Of a DNA stretch of 42,138 bases, positions 8,807 through 15,848 are shown piece after piece (within the stretch, counting starts at the first letter, position 1; each line of letters begins with the position of its first letter). Made by a program: the position numbers and the translations under genes. Origin of the DNA: Prevotellaceae bacterium UBA4301 (GTDB lineage Bacteria; Bacteroidota; Bacteroidia; Bacteroidales; Bacteroidaceae); NCBI GenBank assembly GCA_002395775.1, contig DGUV01000014.1, positions 1-42,138 on the forward strand. Direction: 5' to 3'. A model generated the notes under the pieces. That model was not told the DNA's origin and did not search any database. It saw nothing but the letters and a program-made list of their open reading frames with translations.

Positions 8807-11410
8807 TTATCCTTTCACTATGCGTTTGATGTCGTTCAGCTTGTTCAGGGCCTCCAACGGGGTCAGGTTGTTGACGTCGAGGTTCAGTATTTCGTCCCTC
8901 ACTTGGGCCAGCACAGGGTCGTCGAGCTGGAAGAAACTCAGTTGCACGTTGTCCTCCTTCTTCGTAATCTGTATGCTCCCGCCCACTTCGTTGTTCTTGG
9001 TGGCTTCCAGTTGTTTCAGCACCTGGTCGGCACGCGATACGATGCTCGATGGCATGCCTGCCAGTTTGGCAACGTGGATGCCGAAGGAGTGTTCCGAACC
9101 GCCGCGCTCCAGTTTGCGCAGGAAGATGACCTTGCCGTCAATCTCCCGCACGCTCACGTTGAAGTTCTTGATGCGCCCGTAGGTCTGCTGCATCTCGTTC
9201 AGTTCGTGATAGTGGGTGGCAAAGAGGGTACGGGCCTTGGCGCGCAAGTTCTCATGGATGTATTCCACGATGGCCCAGGCGATGGAGATGCCGTCGTAGG
9301 TCGATGTGCCGCGGCCCAGTTCGTCAAAGATGACCAGTGAGCGGGGCGACAGGTTGTTCAGTATGTTCGATGCCTCGCTCATCTCCACCATGAAGGTGCT
9401 CTCGCCCATGGAGATGTTGTCGCTGGCGCCCACGCGGGTGAATATCTTGTCCACCAGTCCGATGCGCGCCCTTTCGGCAGGCACGAAGCAACCTATCTGG
9501 GCCATCAGCGTGATGAGTGCCGTCTGGCGGAGCAGGGCGCTCTTACCTGCCATGTTGGGACCCGTGATGATGATGATTTGCTGCGTCTCGTTGTCCAGGA
9601 ACACGTCGTTGGGGACATATCGCTCGCCCACGGGCATCTGAGTCTCTATGACGGGATGGCGGCCCTGGCGGATGTCTATCACGAAGGAGTCGTCCACCAC
9701 GGGGCGGATGTAGTTGTGCTCGCGGGCGGCCATGGCAAAGGAGAGCAGGCAGTCGAGCCGCGCAATGAGGTTGGCATTGATTTGTATCTGGGGAGTGTAT
9801 TCGGCAAGGGCCACCACCAGTTCGTTGAACAGGCGCGTCTCCAAGGCCAGAATCTTGTCCTCCGCACCCAGGATTTTCTCCTCGTATTCCTTCAGTTCCT
9901 GGGTGATGTAGCGTTCCGCCTGAGCCAGGGTCTGCTTTCTCACCCACTCCTGCGGCACCTTGTCCTTGAACGTGTTTCTGACCTCCAGGTAATAGCCGAA
10001 CACGTTGTTGTAACCGATTTTCAGGCTCGTGATGCCCGTCCGCTCGGCCTCCTGCTGCTGCAGTTGCAGGAGGTAGTTCTTGCCGCCGTAGGCTATCTGA
10101 CGCAGTTCGTCCAATTCCTCGTTCACGCCGTTGGCAATCACGCCCCCCTTCTGCACCAGCAGTGGCGGGTCGGGCTGAATCTCGCGACGGATGCGCTCAC
10201 GGATGCCTACGCACGGACTGAGCTGTTCGCCCGTCTGGCGCAGGGTCTCGTCGTCAGCAGCCTCGCAAGCCGCCTTGATTTGTTCCACTGCCTGCAGCGC
10301 CACGCGCAGCTGCACCACGTCGCGGGGCGATACCCTTCCCGTGCTCACCTTCGAGATGATGCGCTCCAGGTCGCTGATGGAGTGCAGACTTTCCTGGATG
10401 CAGTCGCGGAATTCTGGTTGGCGGAAGTAATAGTCCACTACATCCAGCCGCCCCTCGATGAGGCGCACGTCCCTCAGCGGGAAGGTTATCCATCGGCGCA
10501 GCATGCGAGCGCCCATGGGGGTGATGGTGTGGTCGATGACGTCGCAGAGCGACTTGCCCTCCTCGCCCATCGAGGTCAGCAGTTCCAGGCTGCGCATGGT
10601 GAATTTGTCGAGCCTCACATAGCGCTCTTCCTCGATGCGCCGTAGCGAGGTGATGTGCCTCAACTGCAGGTGCTGCGTAATCTCCAGATATTGCAGGATG
10701 GCCCCACTGGCCACGATGCCGCTCTTGAGGTGCTCCACGCCAAAGCCCTTCAGGTTCTTCACCTCGAAGTGCTTCCTCAGCTTGTTCGTTGCAAACTGCT
10801 CCGTAAACACCCAGTCGTCCATCTCATAGACGCAGTGGCGCGTGCCGAACGAACCCTCAAACTGCGCCCGGCGTCCACGTTCGAACAACACCTCCTTCGG
10901 GCCGAAGTTGTCTATCAGCTTATCGACATACTCCGTCGTACCCTCTGCCGTGAGGAACTCACCCGTCGATATGTCCAGGAAAGCCACGCCACACGTCACC
11001 TTGCCGAAGTGCACGGCACAGAGGAAGTTGTTCTCCTTGTAGTTGAGCACATTGTCGCTCATGGCCACGCCCGGCGTCACCAGTTCCGTGATGCCCCGCT
11101 TCACCAGTTTCTTCGTCAGCTTCGGGTCCTCCAGTTGGTCGCAGATGGCCACGCGCCGGCCCGCCCTGATCAGCTTGGGCAGATAGGTGTCCAGTGCATG
11201 GTGAGGGAACCCCGCCATCTCCGTCGGATTCTCCCCTCCGTTGTTCCTCTTCGTCAGGGTGATGCCCAGTATGGCCGATGCCTCGACGGCATCCTGGCAG
11301 TAGGTCTCGTAGAAGTCGCCGCAGCGAAACAGCAGTATGGCATCGGGGTGCTTCGCCTTCAGGTCGAAGAACTGTTTCATCATCGGAGTCAAGCCCTCTG
11401 TCTTTGCCAT
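8807..11410 (-). CDS. mutS: DNA mismatch repair protein MutS
   Basis: An 867-residue protein from MAKTEGLTPMMKQFFDLKAK at 11410; an upstream ATG at 11476 lies inside higA and is rejected. It binds mismatched DNA and uses ATP to recruit MutL. The mismatch-binding domain I contains the FxE signature (FRCGDFYETY). Connector, lever and clamp domains follow. The ATPase near the C-terminus has the Walker A GPNMAGKSALLRQTA, the Walker B VIFDELGRGTSTYDG and the ATHYHEL motif. Length is normal for bacterial MutS. It lies 47 bases after higA on the same strand with no obvious promoter between, so some expression may come from the higBA promoter. Confidence 0.97.
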   Translation of the reverse strand: MAKTEGLTPMMKQFFDLKAKHPDAILLFRCGDFYETYCQDAVEASAILGITLTKRNNGGENPTEMAGFPHHALDTYLPKLIRAGRRVAICDQLEDPKLTKKLVKRGITELVTPGVAMSDNVLNYKENNFLCAVHFGKVTCGVAFLDISTGEFLTAEGTTEYVDKLIDNFGPKEVLFERGRRAQFEGSFGTRHCVYEMDDWVFTEQFATNKLRKHFEVKNLKGFGVEHLKSGIVASGAILQYLEITQHLQLRHITSLRRIEEERYVRLDKFTMRSLELLTSMGEEGKSLCDVIDHTITPMGARMLRRWITFPLRDVRLIEGRLDVVDYYFRQPEFRDCIQESLHSISDLERIISKVSTGRVSPRDVVQLRVALQAVEQIKAACEAADDETLRQTGEQLSPCVGIRERIRREIQPDPPLLVQKGGVIANGVNEELDELRQIAYGGKNYLLQLQQQEAERTGITSLKIGYNNVFGYYLEVRNTFKDKVPQEWVRKQTLAQAERYITQELKEYEEKILGAEDKILALETRLFNELVVALAEYTPQIQINANLIARLDCLLSFAMAAREHNYIRPVVDDSFVIDIRQGRHPVIETQMPVGERYVPNDVFLDNETQQIIIITGPNMAGKSALLRQTALITLMAQIGCFVPAERARIGLVDKIFTRVGASDNISMGESTFMVEMSEASNILNNLSPRSLVIFDELGRGTSTYDGISIAWAIVEYIHENLRAKARTLFATHYHELNEMQQTYGRIKNFNVSVREIDGKVIFLRKLERGGSEHSFGIHVAKLAGMPSSIVSRADQVLKQLEATKNNEVGGSIQITKKEDNVQLSFFQLDDPVLAQVRDEILNLDVNNLTPLEALNKLNDIKRIVKG

Positions 11411-11457
11411 AATGGTATTGGTGTTTTGTTTGTTTATTGGGTTAGGATGAATTTGTT

Positions 11458-11760
11458 TTACCACATGGCAGCACATGCCTTTCGGATATTTTTCATGCGT
11501 TCTATAAGAGCGGGCTTTTGTTGTGCAATGGCCATATTGTAGCGATTCTGCATATTAATTAGTAACATAGGATTGATACCCAATGCCGCCTCAACCATAA
11601 GTGCAAAGTCGGATGAGACTGGACGTTTTCCGTTCAGAATCTCATTTAATTGTGTGTAAGGAACAGACAACAACTCGGCAAATTTCTTTTGCGAAATGCC
11701 CCTGCTTTCTATCTCTTCTTTCAATACATCGCCAGGATGCGTTGGTATTCTTGTATTCAT
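11458..11760 (-). CDS. higA: HigA-type antitoxin, HTH protein
   Basis: A 100-residue protein with an XRE/HigA helix-turn-helix in residues 8-60 (HPGDVLKEEIESRGISQKKF, then LLSVPYTQLNEILNGKRP). The HPGDVLKEE start is diagnostic of the HigA branch of antitoxins. The C-terminus is basic and helical. It begins 5 bases after the toxin gene, in the toxin-first order typical of higBA. It should neutralise the toxin and repress the shared promoter. Confidence 0.9.
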   Translation of the reverse strand: MNTRIPTHPGDVLKEEIESRGISQKKFAELLSVPYTQLNEILNGKRPVSSDFALMVEAALGINPMLLINMQNRYNMAIAQQKPALIERMKNIRKACAAMW

Positions 11761-11765
11761 AGTGG

Positions 11766-12074
11766 TTATTGATAGTGATTTGTAATATCGGTTATTAGGC
11801 AGATAGTAAATATTTCCTCCGTTCCTTTCGTTTTTATCTTAAATTTTAGTCTATAGTGATAATCGATGCGAATAGAATAGTAGTTATTTTCTAATGCCTC
11901 AAAGTTAAGTGAGTTAAAGACAAACAAGTCTTCCAATCGAGTAGCAGCCATTAGCGTATCTATTCGCTTTTGGTATTTATTCACTACTTGGGGTTGAAAG
12001 CGATATTTCTTATTCTTGCATTTCCCCTTTTCGTAAAGTTCTTTTAAGTACTCCTTTTCGTATTCTATTATCAT
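11766..12074 (-). CDS. higB: HigB/RelE-type toxin
   Basis: A 102-residue basic protein of the RelE/HigB toxin fold. The C-terminal half, with NYYSIRIDYHYRLKFKIKTK, is the family's central beta strands carrying Tyr/Arg residues, and the end ICLITDITNHYQ matches the final strand with its His. Members cleave mRNA on the ribosome. The start at 12074 lies about 16 bases from the predicted transcription start. It forms an operon with higA. Confidence 0.85.
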   Translation of the reverse strand: MIIEYEKEYLKELYEKGKCKNKKYRFQPQVVNKYQKRIDTLMAATRLEDLFVFNSLNFEALENNYYSIRIDYHYRLKFKIKTKGTEEIFTICLITDITNHYQ

Positions 12075-12095
12075 TCGATATTCTTATTCTCGGCA

Positions 12096-12127
12096 CAAAG
12101 ATAAGACATTATTTCAATATTCACAAA
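12096..12127 (-). promoter_or_regulatory. higBA promoter
   Basis: Read on the minus strand: TTTG (12124-12127), 20 bases, then TATCTTTG (12096-12103), a perfect Bacteroidetes -33/-7 pair. Transcription would start near 12090. Confidence 0.75.
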
Positions 12128-12138
12128 TTTAGTGAATA
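12118..12138. promoter_or_regulatory. Probable HigA operator
   Basis: A perfect inverted repeat, TATTCAC, seven bases, GTGAATA, overlaps the -33 box of the higBA promoter. Its position suits an operator through which the HigA/HigB complex blocks RNA polymerase. Confidence 0.65.
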
Positions 12139-12238
12139 ATTTTATATTATAGCAAGCCAACATGATTACCTCTGTGCGAAATGTCAAATGCAATGTCAAT
12201 GCCTTGTTGTTTCATTGGCTGTATTCATCAAATGTTTG

Positions 12239-12276
12239 GCAATTCTCAAAATTCACAATTCACAATTCATAATTCA
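12239..12276. repeat. Short AT-rich tandem repeat
   Basis: Imperfect tandem copies of AATTCACA/AATTCATA. No function is apparent. The wider gene-poor stretch 12139-12663 contains this repeat, one small ORF remnant, two hairpin terminators and one further short ORF. Confidence 0.6.
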
Positions 12277-12291
12277 AACATTTTATTGTTT

Positions 12292-12372
12292 ATGAAAAAG
12301 ACATTATTATCGTTGGTCTTAGGGCGAACGCTTTACATAAGTTCCTTCCATACCGACGACTGGTCAGAATAG
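12292..12372 (+). pseudogene. 26-codon remnant with a signal-peptide-like start
   Basis: A short frame (MKKTLLSLVLGRTLYISSF...) starts like a secreted protein but ends after 26 codons at TAG, 20 bases before a strong terminator hairpin. It looks like the leftover start, or start joined to end, of a deleted secreted-protein gene. It could instead be a real small peptide. Confidence 0.3.
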
Positions 12373-12391
12373 TCTTTAAGTAGAGTTTTAG

Positions 12392-12421
12392 AGTGGTGCG
12401 ATGATTTCGCACCACTTTTTT
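12392..12421 (+). terminator. Rho-independent terminator
   Basis: A perfect 10-base stem (AGTGGTGCGA / TCGCACCACT) with loop TGATT, followed by a run of T. It ends transcription from the left, after the remnant at 12292-12372. Confidence 0.85.
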
Positions 12422-12504
12422 ATGCCATTAAGAATATTTAACGCCCTCAACCGACATAATTTCACTCCTTCTTGGTTATATATTATAAAGAAGATACAGA
12501 TAAA

Positions 12505-12603
12505 ATGAAATCAATATTAACGGCTCCCAAACCAAACAATAAGATTGGGGGCCTTTTTAGTGTTATGAAAGAAGATTTGTATTATATGATGGAGAAAAAA
12601 TGA
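12505..12603 (+). CDS. Possible 32-residue small ORF spanning a hairpin
   Basis: Starts MKSILTAPKPNNKIGG and ends MMEKK. It contains the hairpin at 12522-12558 inside its reading frame. There is no homology I recognise, and the frame may be accidental. If translated, ribosome position would decide whether the hairpin forms, as in attenuation upstream of the 12664 gene. Confidence 0.2.
   Translation: MKSILTAPKPNNKIGGLFSVMKEDLYYMMEKK
12522..12558 (+). terminator. Terminator-like hairpin before the 12664 operon
   Basis: A nine-base stem, GGCTCCCAA with TTGGGGGCC (one G-T pair), a 14-base loop, then TTTTT. It lies about 105 bases ahead of the next gene on the same strand. Confidence 0.65.
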
Positions 12604-12663
12604 ACGCTTTGCCATTTCATGTGTATGCTATATAAAACAAGCACTAACAAACTAATCGAATAC

Positions 12664-13911
12664 ATGAAAAGAAAAGTTATTACCCTGATGGCTTTTACCC
12701 TGTTTTTGGCAGGATCCATCGCACAGGAAACGAATTTTATTAGTCGTTCCGCAATCAGAACTGCTGCCCCCTTGATAATAGACAGTCTTTACAATTATTG
12801 GAATACATACGTCAAACTTCACCCAAAGGATGAAGTGGCTTGGCGTAATCTTTATGAGGTGTCGGAATGCAAAGTAACTCATGTACTCAGAGTAACAAGT
12901 TCCTGGGATAGCAGCAATAATTATCGTAAGCAACTGAATGTGGTGGGACGCATGGAACAGGCTATCCCAGGTACTTATACTTTTTTTTACAGTGCATACG
13001 ATGCTTATTATCTTCCACCGCATGAAGAACAGAAACTATTAGAGGAAATGGGTAATGAGGCTCCTTTTTTGTATCGCGGTGTATATGCCGATTCTGCTAT
13101 AATCCATCTTCCCGACCATGTTTTAGGTGACGATTATGATACTTGGGCTCAGTATTTGATTCCAAAGTGTGATACAGTTCGACTGACTGACATATTAACT
13201 CGCTATTATGAGAGTGGGCTGTACCCAGATGAAATATTGCAGTATCATTTTAATGAGTTGCAAGGAATGGACGAAGGTGGTGTATATATAGGTGCAAACG
13301 AATGCGACATCATAGGTAAGTTAATGTTACAATTGGTACTGGGCGTTCATAAAGACAAAATTATCTTTACCGAACAAGTTTATTGGAATTCAGAATATAT
13401 AAGAAACGTGTTTGAGCAAATAGGTATTCCTTTCAAAGAAGGAGTATGGAAACAGATACACTCCTCAAAACAGGGAAGACAACAGTTGCTACGCTATATC
13501 TATGGCCATAGCATGCGCCCTATCTATTTGTCTGCTCATAACATGTGGGATATGGAAAGATGGCCAGATGAGATGAAAGCCTGTTTTTATAATGAAGGAT
13601 TAACTATGCGTTATTCCGAAAAGCCGTACGACAATATGTCTGTGAAGCGTCGCAATATAGAAGATCGTTACCGTTTGGAGTATTTACGTATGTCATTTCA
13701 TCCAGAGACAAAAAGAAACTATCGGCTCTATTTAGGCGATGCGAGCTTATATGCAATGAACTATATGTACTTGCTGCACGACCAGTTACTTTATTACAAA
13801 AAGTACAACAGAGAACGCTATAAGTGGCTGTACGATATTTTTGCTGATATTATTGTTCAGATTGAGAAGAAGGGTTGTGATGTTGAAGAATTCAAAAATT
13901 ATCTGAAATGA
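12664..13911 (+). CDS. Secreted protein of unknown function
   Basis: A 415-residue protein starting MKRKVITLMAFTLFLAGSIAQ, a clear signal peptide cleaved after IAQ; a start at 12619 would put 15 residues ahead of it and is unlikely. The mature part is rich in Tyr and Trp and appears mainly helical (for example LLHDQLLYYKKYNRERYKW near the C-terminus). I recognise no family, and there are no repeats or metal-site motifs. The stop overlaps the start of the sigma factor gene (ATGA), so the two are translationally coupled. It may be the envelope-side input or output of that sigma system. Confidence 0.7.
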   Translation: MKRKVITLMAFTLFLAGSIAQETNFISRSAIRTAAPLIIDSLYNYWNTYVKLHPKDEVAWRNLYEVSECKVTHVLRVTSSWDSSNNYRKQLNVVGRMEQAIPGTYTFFYSAYDAYYLPPHEEQKLLEEMGNEAPFLYRGVYADSAIIHLPDHVLGDDYDTWAQYLIPKCDTVRLTDILTRYYESGLYPDEILQYHFNELQGMDEGGVYIGANECDIIGKLMLQLVLGVHKDKIIFTEQVYWNSEYIRNVFEQIGIPFKEGVWKQIHSSKQGRQQLLRYIYGHSMRPIYLSAHNMWDMERWPDEMKACFYNEGLTMRYSEKPYDNMSVKRRNIEDRYRLEYLRMSFHPETKRNYRLYLGDASLYAMNYMYLLHDQLLYYKKYNRERYKWLYDIFADIIVQIEKKGCDVEEFKNYLK

Positions 13912-14294
13912 GGATTTTCCATCTTAAATCCTTGCGTCAACAGACCGACGAACGGTTGATGGCACTTGCAGCGATGGGCAATGATAAAGCCTTCGAGGAG
14001 TTATATAGTCGCTATGCCAGGAGATTGAAAGGTTTCTTCTTCATGCAGTTGGGTGGAAACGAGGAACTGGCCACTGATTCCGTGCATGATGTTTTCCTCC
14101 GAGCCTACGAAGCGCGCAGCCGTTATCAAAAGGGTAGTAATGTTAGGACGTGGTTTTTCACTATCGCCTATAATATCTGCCGGAATCATTATCGTTCCAA
14201 TGCTTACGAAGCCCAACTACTATCCATTCTCGATTGTGAACCCATATCAGACCAACAAATAGAGTTAGAACTGGATGCTGACATATTAGATTAG
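13908..14294 (+). CDS. ECF sigma factor, sigma-2 half only, cut by an amber codon
   Basis: The visible product has 128 residues. Residues 25-100 are the sigma-70 region 2 of extracytoplasmic-function sigma factors: FEELYSRYARRLKGFF, the DSVHDVFLRAYEA core-binding helix, and NVRTWFFTIAYNICRNHYR for the -10 contact. The frame stops at TAG (14292-14294), exactly in the linker, yet the same frame continues at once with an intact sigma region 4 to a TAA at 14481-14483. A full-length protein would be 191 residues, the normal size. Either this is a recent nonsense mutation, or suppression or readthrough occurs. Region 2 alone should not direct normal promoter recognition. Confidence 0.75.
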   Translation: MRIFHLKSLRQQTDERLMALAAMGNDKAFEELYSRYARRLKGFFFMQLGGNEELATDSVHDVFLRAYEARSRYQKGSNVRTWFFTIAYNICRNHYRSNAYEAQLLSILDCEPISDQQIELELDADILD

Positions 14295-14483
14295 GCCCTT
14301 GAGAAAGTGCTTTCGGAACTACCAGCATCGTTACATCAAATTTTCTCTTTACATTACCAAGAGGAACTTACTATTCCGCAGGTTGCTGAAATCGTTGGCA
14401 TTCCTGTTGGAACGGTAAAATCCCGTCTGCATAAAACAATGAATATTATTCGTGTAAAACTGAAGCAATATGAGAATAAGTAA
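14295..14483 (+). pseudogene. Sigma-4 half of the split ECF sigma factor
   Basis: In frame with the sigma-2 half and directly after its TAG. It begins ALEKVLSELPASLHQIFSLH and contains the region 4 helix-turn-helix (LTIPQVAEIVGIPVGTVKSR, then LHKTMNIIRVKL). There is no good start codon at its head, so independent translation is unlikely. The lack of further damage shows that the amber codon is recent or tolerated. Confidence 0.75.
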
Positions 14484-14871
14484 TGAAAATATTATTGAGT
14501 CTGCCCGTCGCCAGCGTCAGTCGGTAAACCGTCGCATGAGTGTTGAACCATGGCACAGTCCTAATCTCAGAAGTAGATATGCAACAGCTATGGGAATTGC
14601 TGCAAGTCTTATCAGTTTCTTTGCTGGTTATGCCTTTCATATCAGTGTGTCTCATTCGTCAGTCCAGCATGTAGCTCAGCGCATTCAAATTCAGCATGAC
14701 ACCATCATGCAGGTGCAGACTATCCACGACACAATCTATCAAACCCGCATTGTCACTAAGTATCGGCAGGCTATGTTAGCAGAATCCAATAATAGTACAC
14801 CAACAAAGCAGAGTGCTTGCTCCATGCTGTGCGATGACATTCCCTATGAATTATTAGCAATAGGAAGATAG
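14470..14871 (+). CDS. Single-pass membrane protein, probable partner of the ECF sigma factor
   Basis: A 133-residue protein. Residues 1-35 are cytoplasmic and basic (ARRQRQSVNRRM), then comes one membrane helix (about 37-58, ATAMGIAASLISFFAGYAF), then a periplasmic tail with repeated HDTI motifs (IQHDTIMQVQTIHDTIYQ). It overlaps the end of the sigma frame by 14 bases. Small membrane proteins in this position after Bacteroidetes ECF genes commonly act as anti-sigma-like regulators, though no zinc-finger or FecR motif is visible here. The function is inferred from position and topology. Confidence 0.6.
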   Translation: MRISNENIIESARRQRQSVNRRMSVEPWHSPNLRSRYATAMGIAASLISFFAGYAFHISVSHSSVQHVAQRIQIQHDTIMQVQTIHDTIYQTRIVTKYRQAMLAESNNSTPTKQSACSMLCDDIPYELLAIGR

Positions 14872-14897
14872 TGATGCTATACGTTGCGTGCTATTAA

Positions 14898-15077
14898 AGA
14901 CTAGACGATGGTTTTCCTTATCCTCAAATCATCAACACGCAAGAGATAGCCACCAATGCCTATAACCTCCGAGGCATACCCCACATCATCCTCTTTTCCC
15001 CAGACGGCACCATCCTTGCCCGCGGCTTGCGCGGGAAGGATATAGAAAGGACGTTGGCAGAGTACCTCGTGGAATAA
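14898..15077 (+). pseudogene. C-terminal fragment of a TlpA-like thioredoxin
   Basis: An in-frame block of 59 codons ending in TAA. It contains YNLRGIPHIILFSPDGTILA and RGLRGKDIERTLAEYL, the cis-Pro strand and last helix of thioredoxin-fold TlpA/ResA proteins. An in-frame TAA sits just upstream and the CxxC half is absent, so this is only the 3' end of a lost gene. Confidence 0.75.
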
Positions 15078-15088
15078 TTCCAGATTCT

Positions 15089-15175
15089 TTACTGTTTTCC
15101 CAAGATTATGTTGACCAGGGCTGTTACGTCGGCAATGATTATATGTTCATCCCCATTCACGTCAGCCACGGCTTC
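15089..15175 (-). pseudogene. Dockerin-like C-terminal fragment
   Basis: Encodes EAVADVNGDEHIIIADVTAL then VNIILGKQ and a stop, almost the same as the last 28 residues of the PL11 lyase at 15849. The DNA from 15126 to 15176 matches 15883-15933 at 49 of 51 bases in the same orientation. The rest of the former gene is gone; the frame upstream runs into the DnaE-like fragment on the other strand. Confidence 0.75.
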
Positions 15176-15180
15176 AATTG

Positions 15181-15579
15181 GCACGTTATGCACTTCGCAT
15201 GTCCCAGACCATGGAACTCTATGACCACTATGTTCGCCGTAAGGCAGATGGGCTTTGGACAAAAGGAATCCCCATGCTCGACAAGATCGTCGCTCCCACC
15301 TGTGGCCTTTTGGTCTATCAGGAGCAGATGCTCGACATTCTGCGACAATTCTTTCATGTCTATGGCGTCGAAGCCAACCATATCCGACGGAGCATCCAAA
15401 GGGGAGAAGAGGAAAAGGTTGAGGCTTACAAAAAGCGGATCTTTGCCAATCTCGAAGACCTTACGGAGAGCAAGGCCGAGAGAGTATGGCAGGTATTGAC
15501 CAGCAATCGCATGGCTTTCATAAAAGCCCATGCCGTCAGCTGCGTCTTGGCATCCTATAAGTATGCCATTGTACTATAG
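15181..15579 (+). pseudogene. Fragment of a DNA polymerase III alpha (DnaE)-like gene
   Basis: About 132 codons, open to a TAG at 15577. It matches the middle of DnaE-type polymerases: CGLLVYQEQMLDILRQF (the conserved VYQEQ), NHIRRSIQRG (the LRR..KK position), and FIKAHAVSCVLASYKYA (the FNKSHAVAY motif). The PHP domain, the catalytic Asp region and all domains after the fingers are missing, and there is no proper start, so it cannot be an active polymerase. The sequence is divergent from housekeeping DnaE and may derive from a mobile element or phage; that is inference. Confidence 0.65.
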
Positions 15580-15598
15580 CCGCAAGGAATTAAAGAGT

Positions 15599-15628
15599 GC
15601 CCGCAGGCTTCGGCTTGCGGGCGTTTCT
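15599..15628 (+). terminator. Hairpin, probable terminator
   Basis: GCCCGCAGGC, loop TTCG, GCTTGCGGGC (one G-T pair), followed by GTTTCT. It lies 20 bases after the DnaE-like fragment. Confidence 0.6.
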
Positions 15629-15637
15629 GTTGAAGGG

Positions 15638-15754
15638 TTCCCAATCATCGAAAATTTACTTACCAATGATGGGCTGATCATTGTACCAATCATCGGTCGA
15701 TGATTGGTAGGTGAATTCGCGATGATTGGGAAACGATTTTGTGATGATTGGGAA
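15638..15754. repeat. Cluster of nested inverted CCAATCATCG repeats
   Basis: The outer arms TTCCCAATCATCG (15638-15650) and CGATGATTGGGAA (15720-15732) are perfectly complementary. Between them lies a perfect 26-base hairpin, TACCAATCATCG, GT, CGATGATTGGTA (15684-15709), and a weaker CAATGAT/ATCATTG pair (15664-15684). A further direct copy, GATGATTGGGAA, lies at 15743-15754, 22 bases after the previous one. No reading frame of note is present. Confidence 0.85.
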
Positions 15755-15786
15755 GCAAAAACAAATTATCCAGAAATGATATGGAT

Positions 15787-15817
15787 AGCGCCCGCCGACT
15801 GATAGCCTGCGGGCGCT
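15787..15817. terminator. GC-rich hairpin at the end of the PL11 gene
   Basis: AGCGCCCGC, 13-base loop, GCGGGCGCT, a perfect nine-base stem. It lies 32 bases after the PL11 stop on the minus strand, and TCTTG follows on the plus strand. There is no strong T-run in the minus direction, so terminator function for PL11 is uncertain. The stem resembles the hairpin at 15599, and the two bracket the inverted-repeat cluster. Confidence 0.45.
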
Positions 15818-15848
15818 CTTGTTCAAAGGGTAAAAGTAAGCAGGGGCC

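Noticed and set aside
9578..10645. 355-codon plus-strand frame opposite mutS
   Set aside because: MutS on the other strand is certain; this is its antisense shadow.
11411..11476. Upstream extension of mutS with an earlier ATG
   Set aside because: It would overlap higA, and the extra residues do not belong to MutS; MAKTEGL is the natural start.
14292..14294. Genome-wide TAG recoding as the explanation for the split sigma factor
   Set aside because: Other sound genes in the window end in TAG (1388-1390, 7028-7030 and 19838-19840), so TAG is a normal stop here.
15638..15754. CRISPR array
   Set aside because: Units are 10-13 bases, irregularly spaced and in both orientations, with no spacers and no cas genes.
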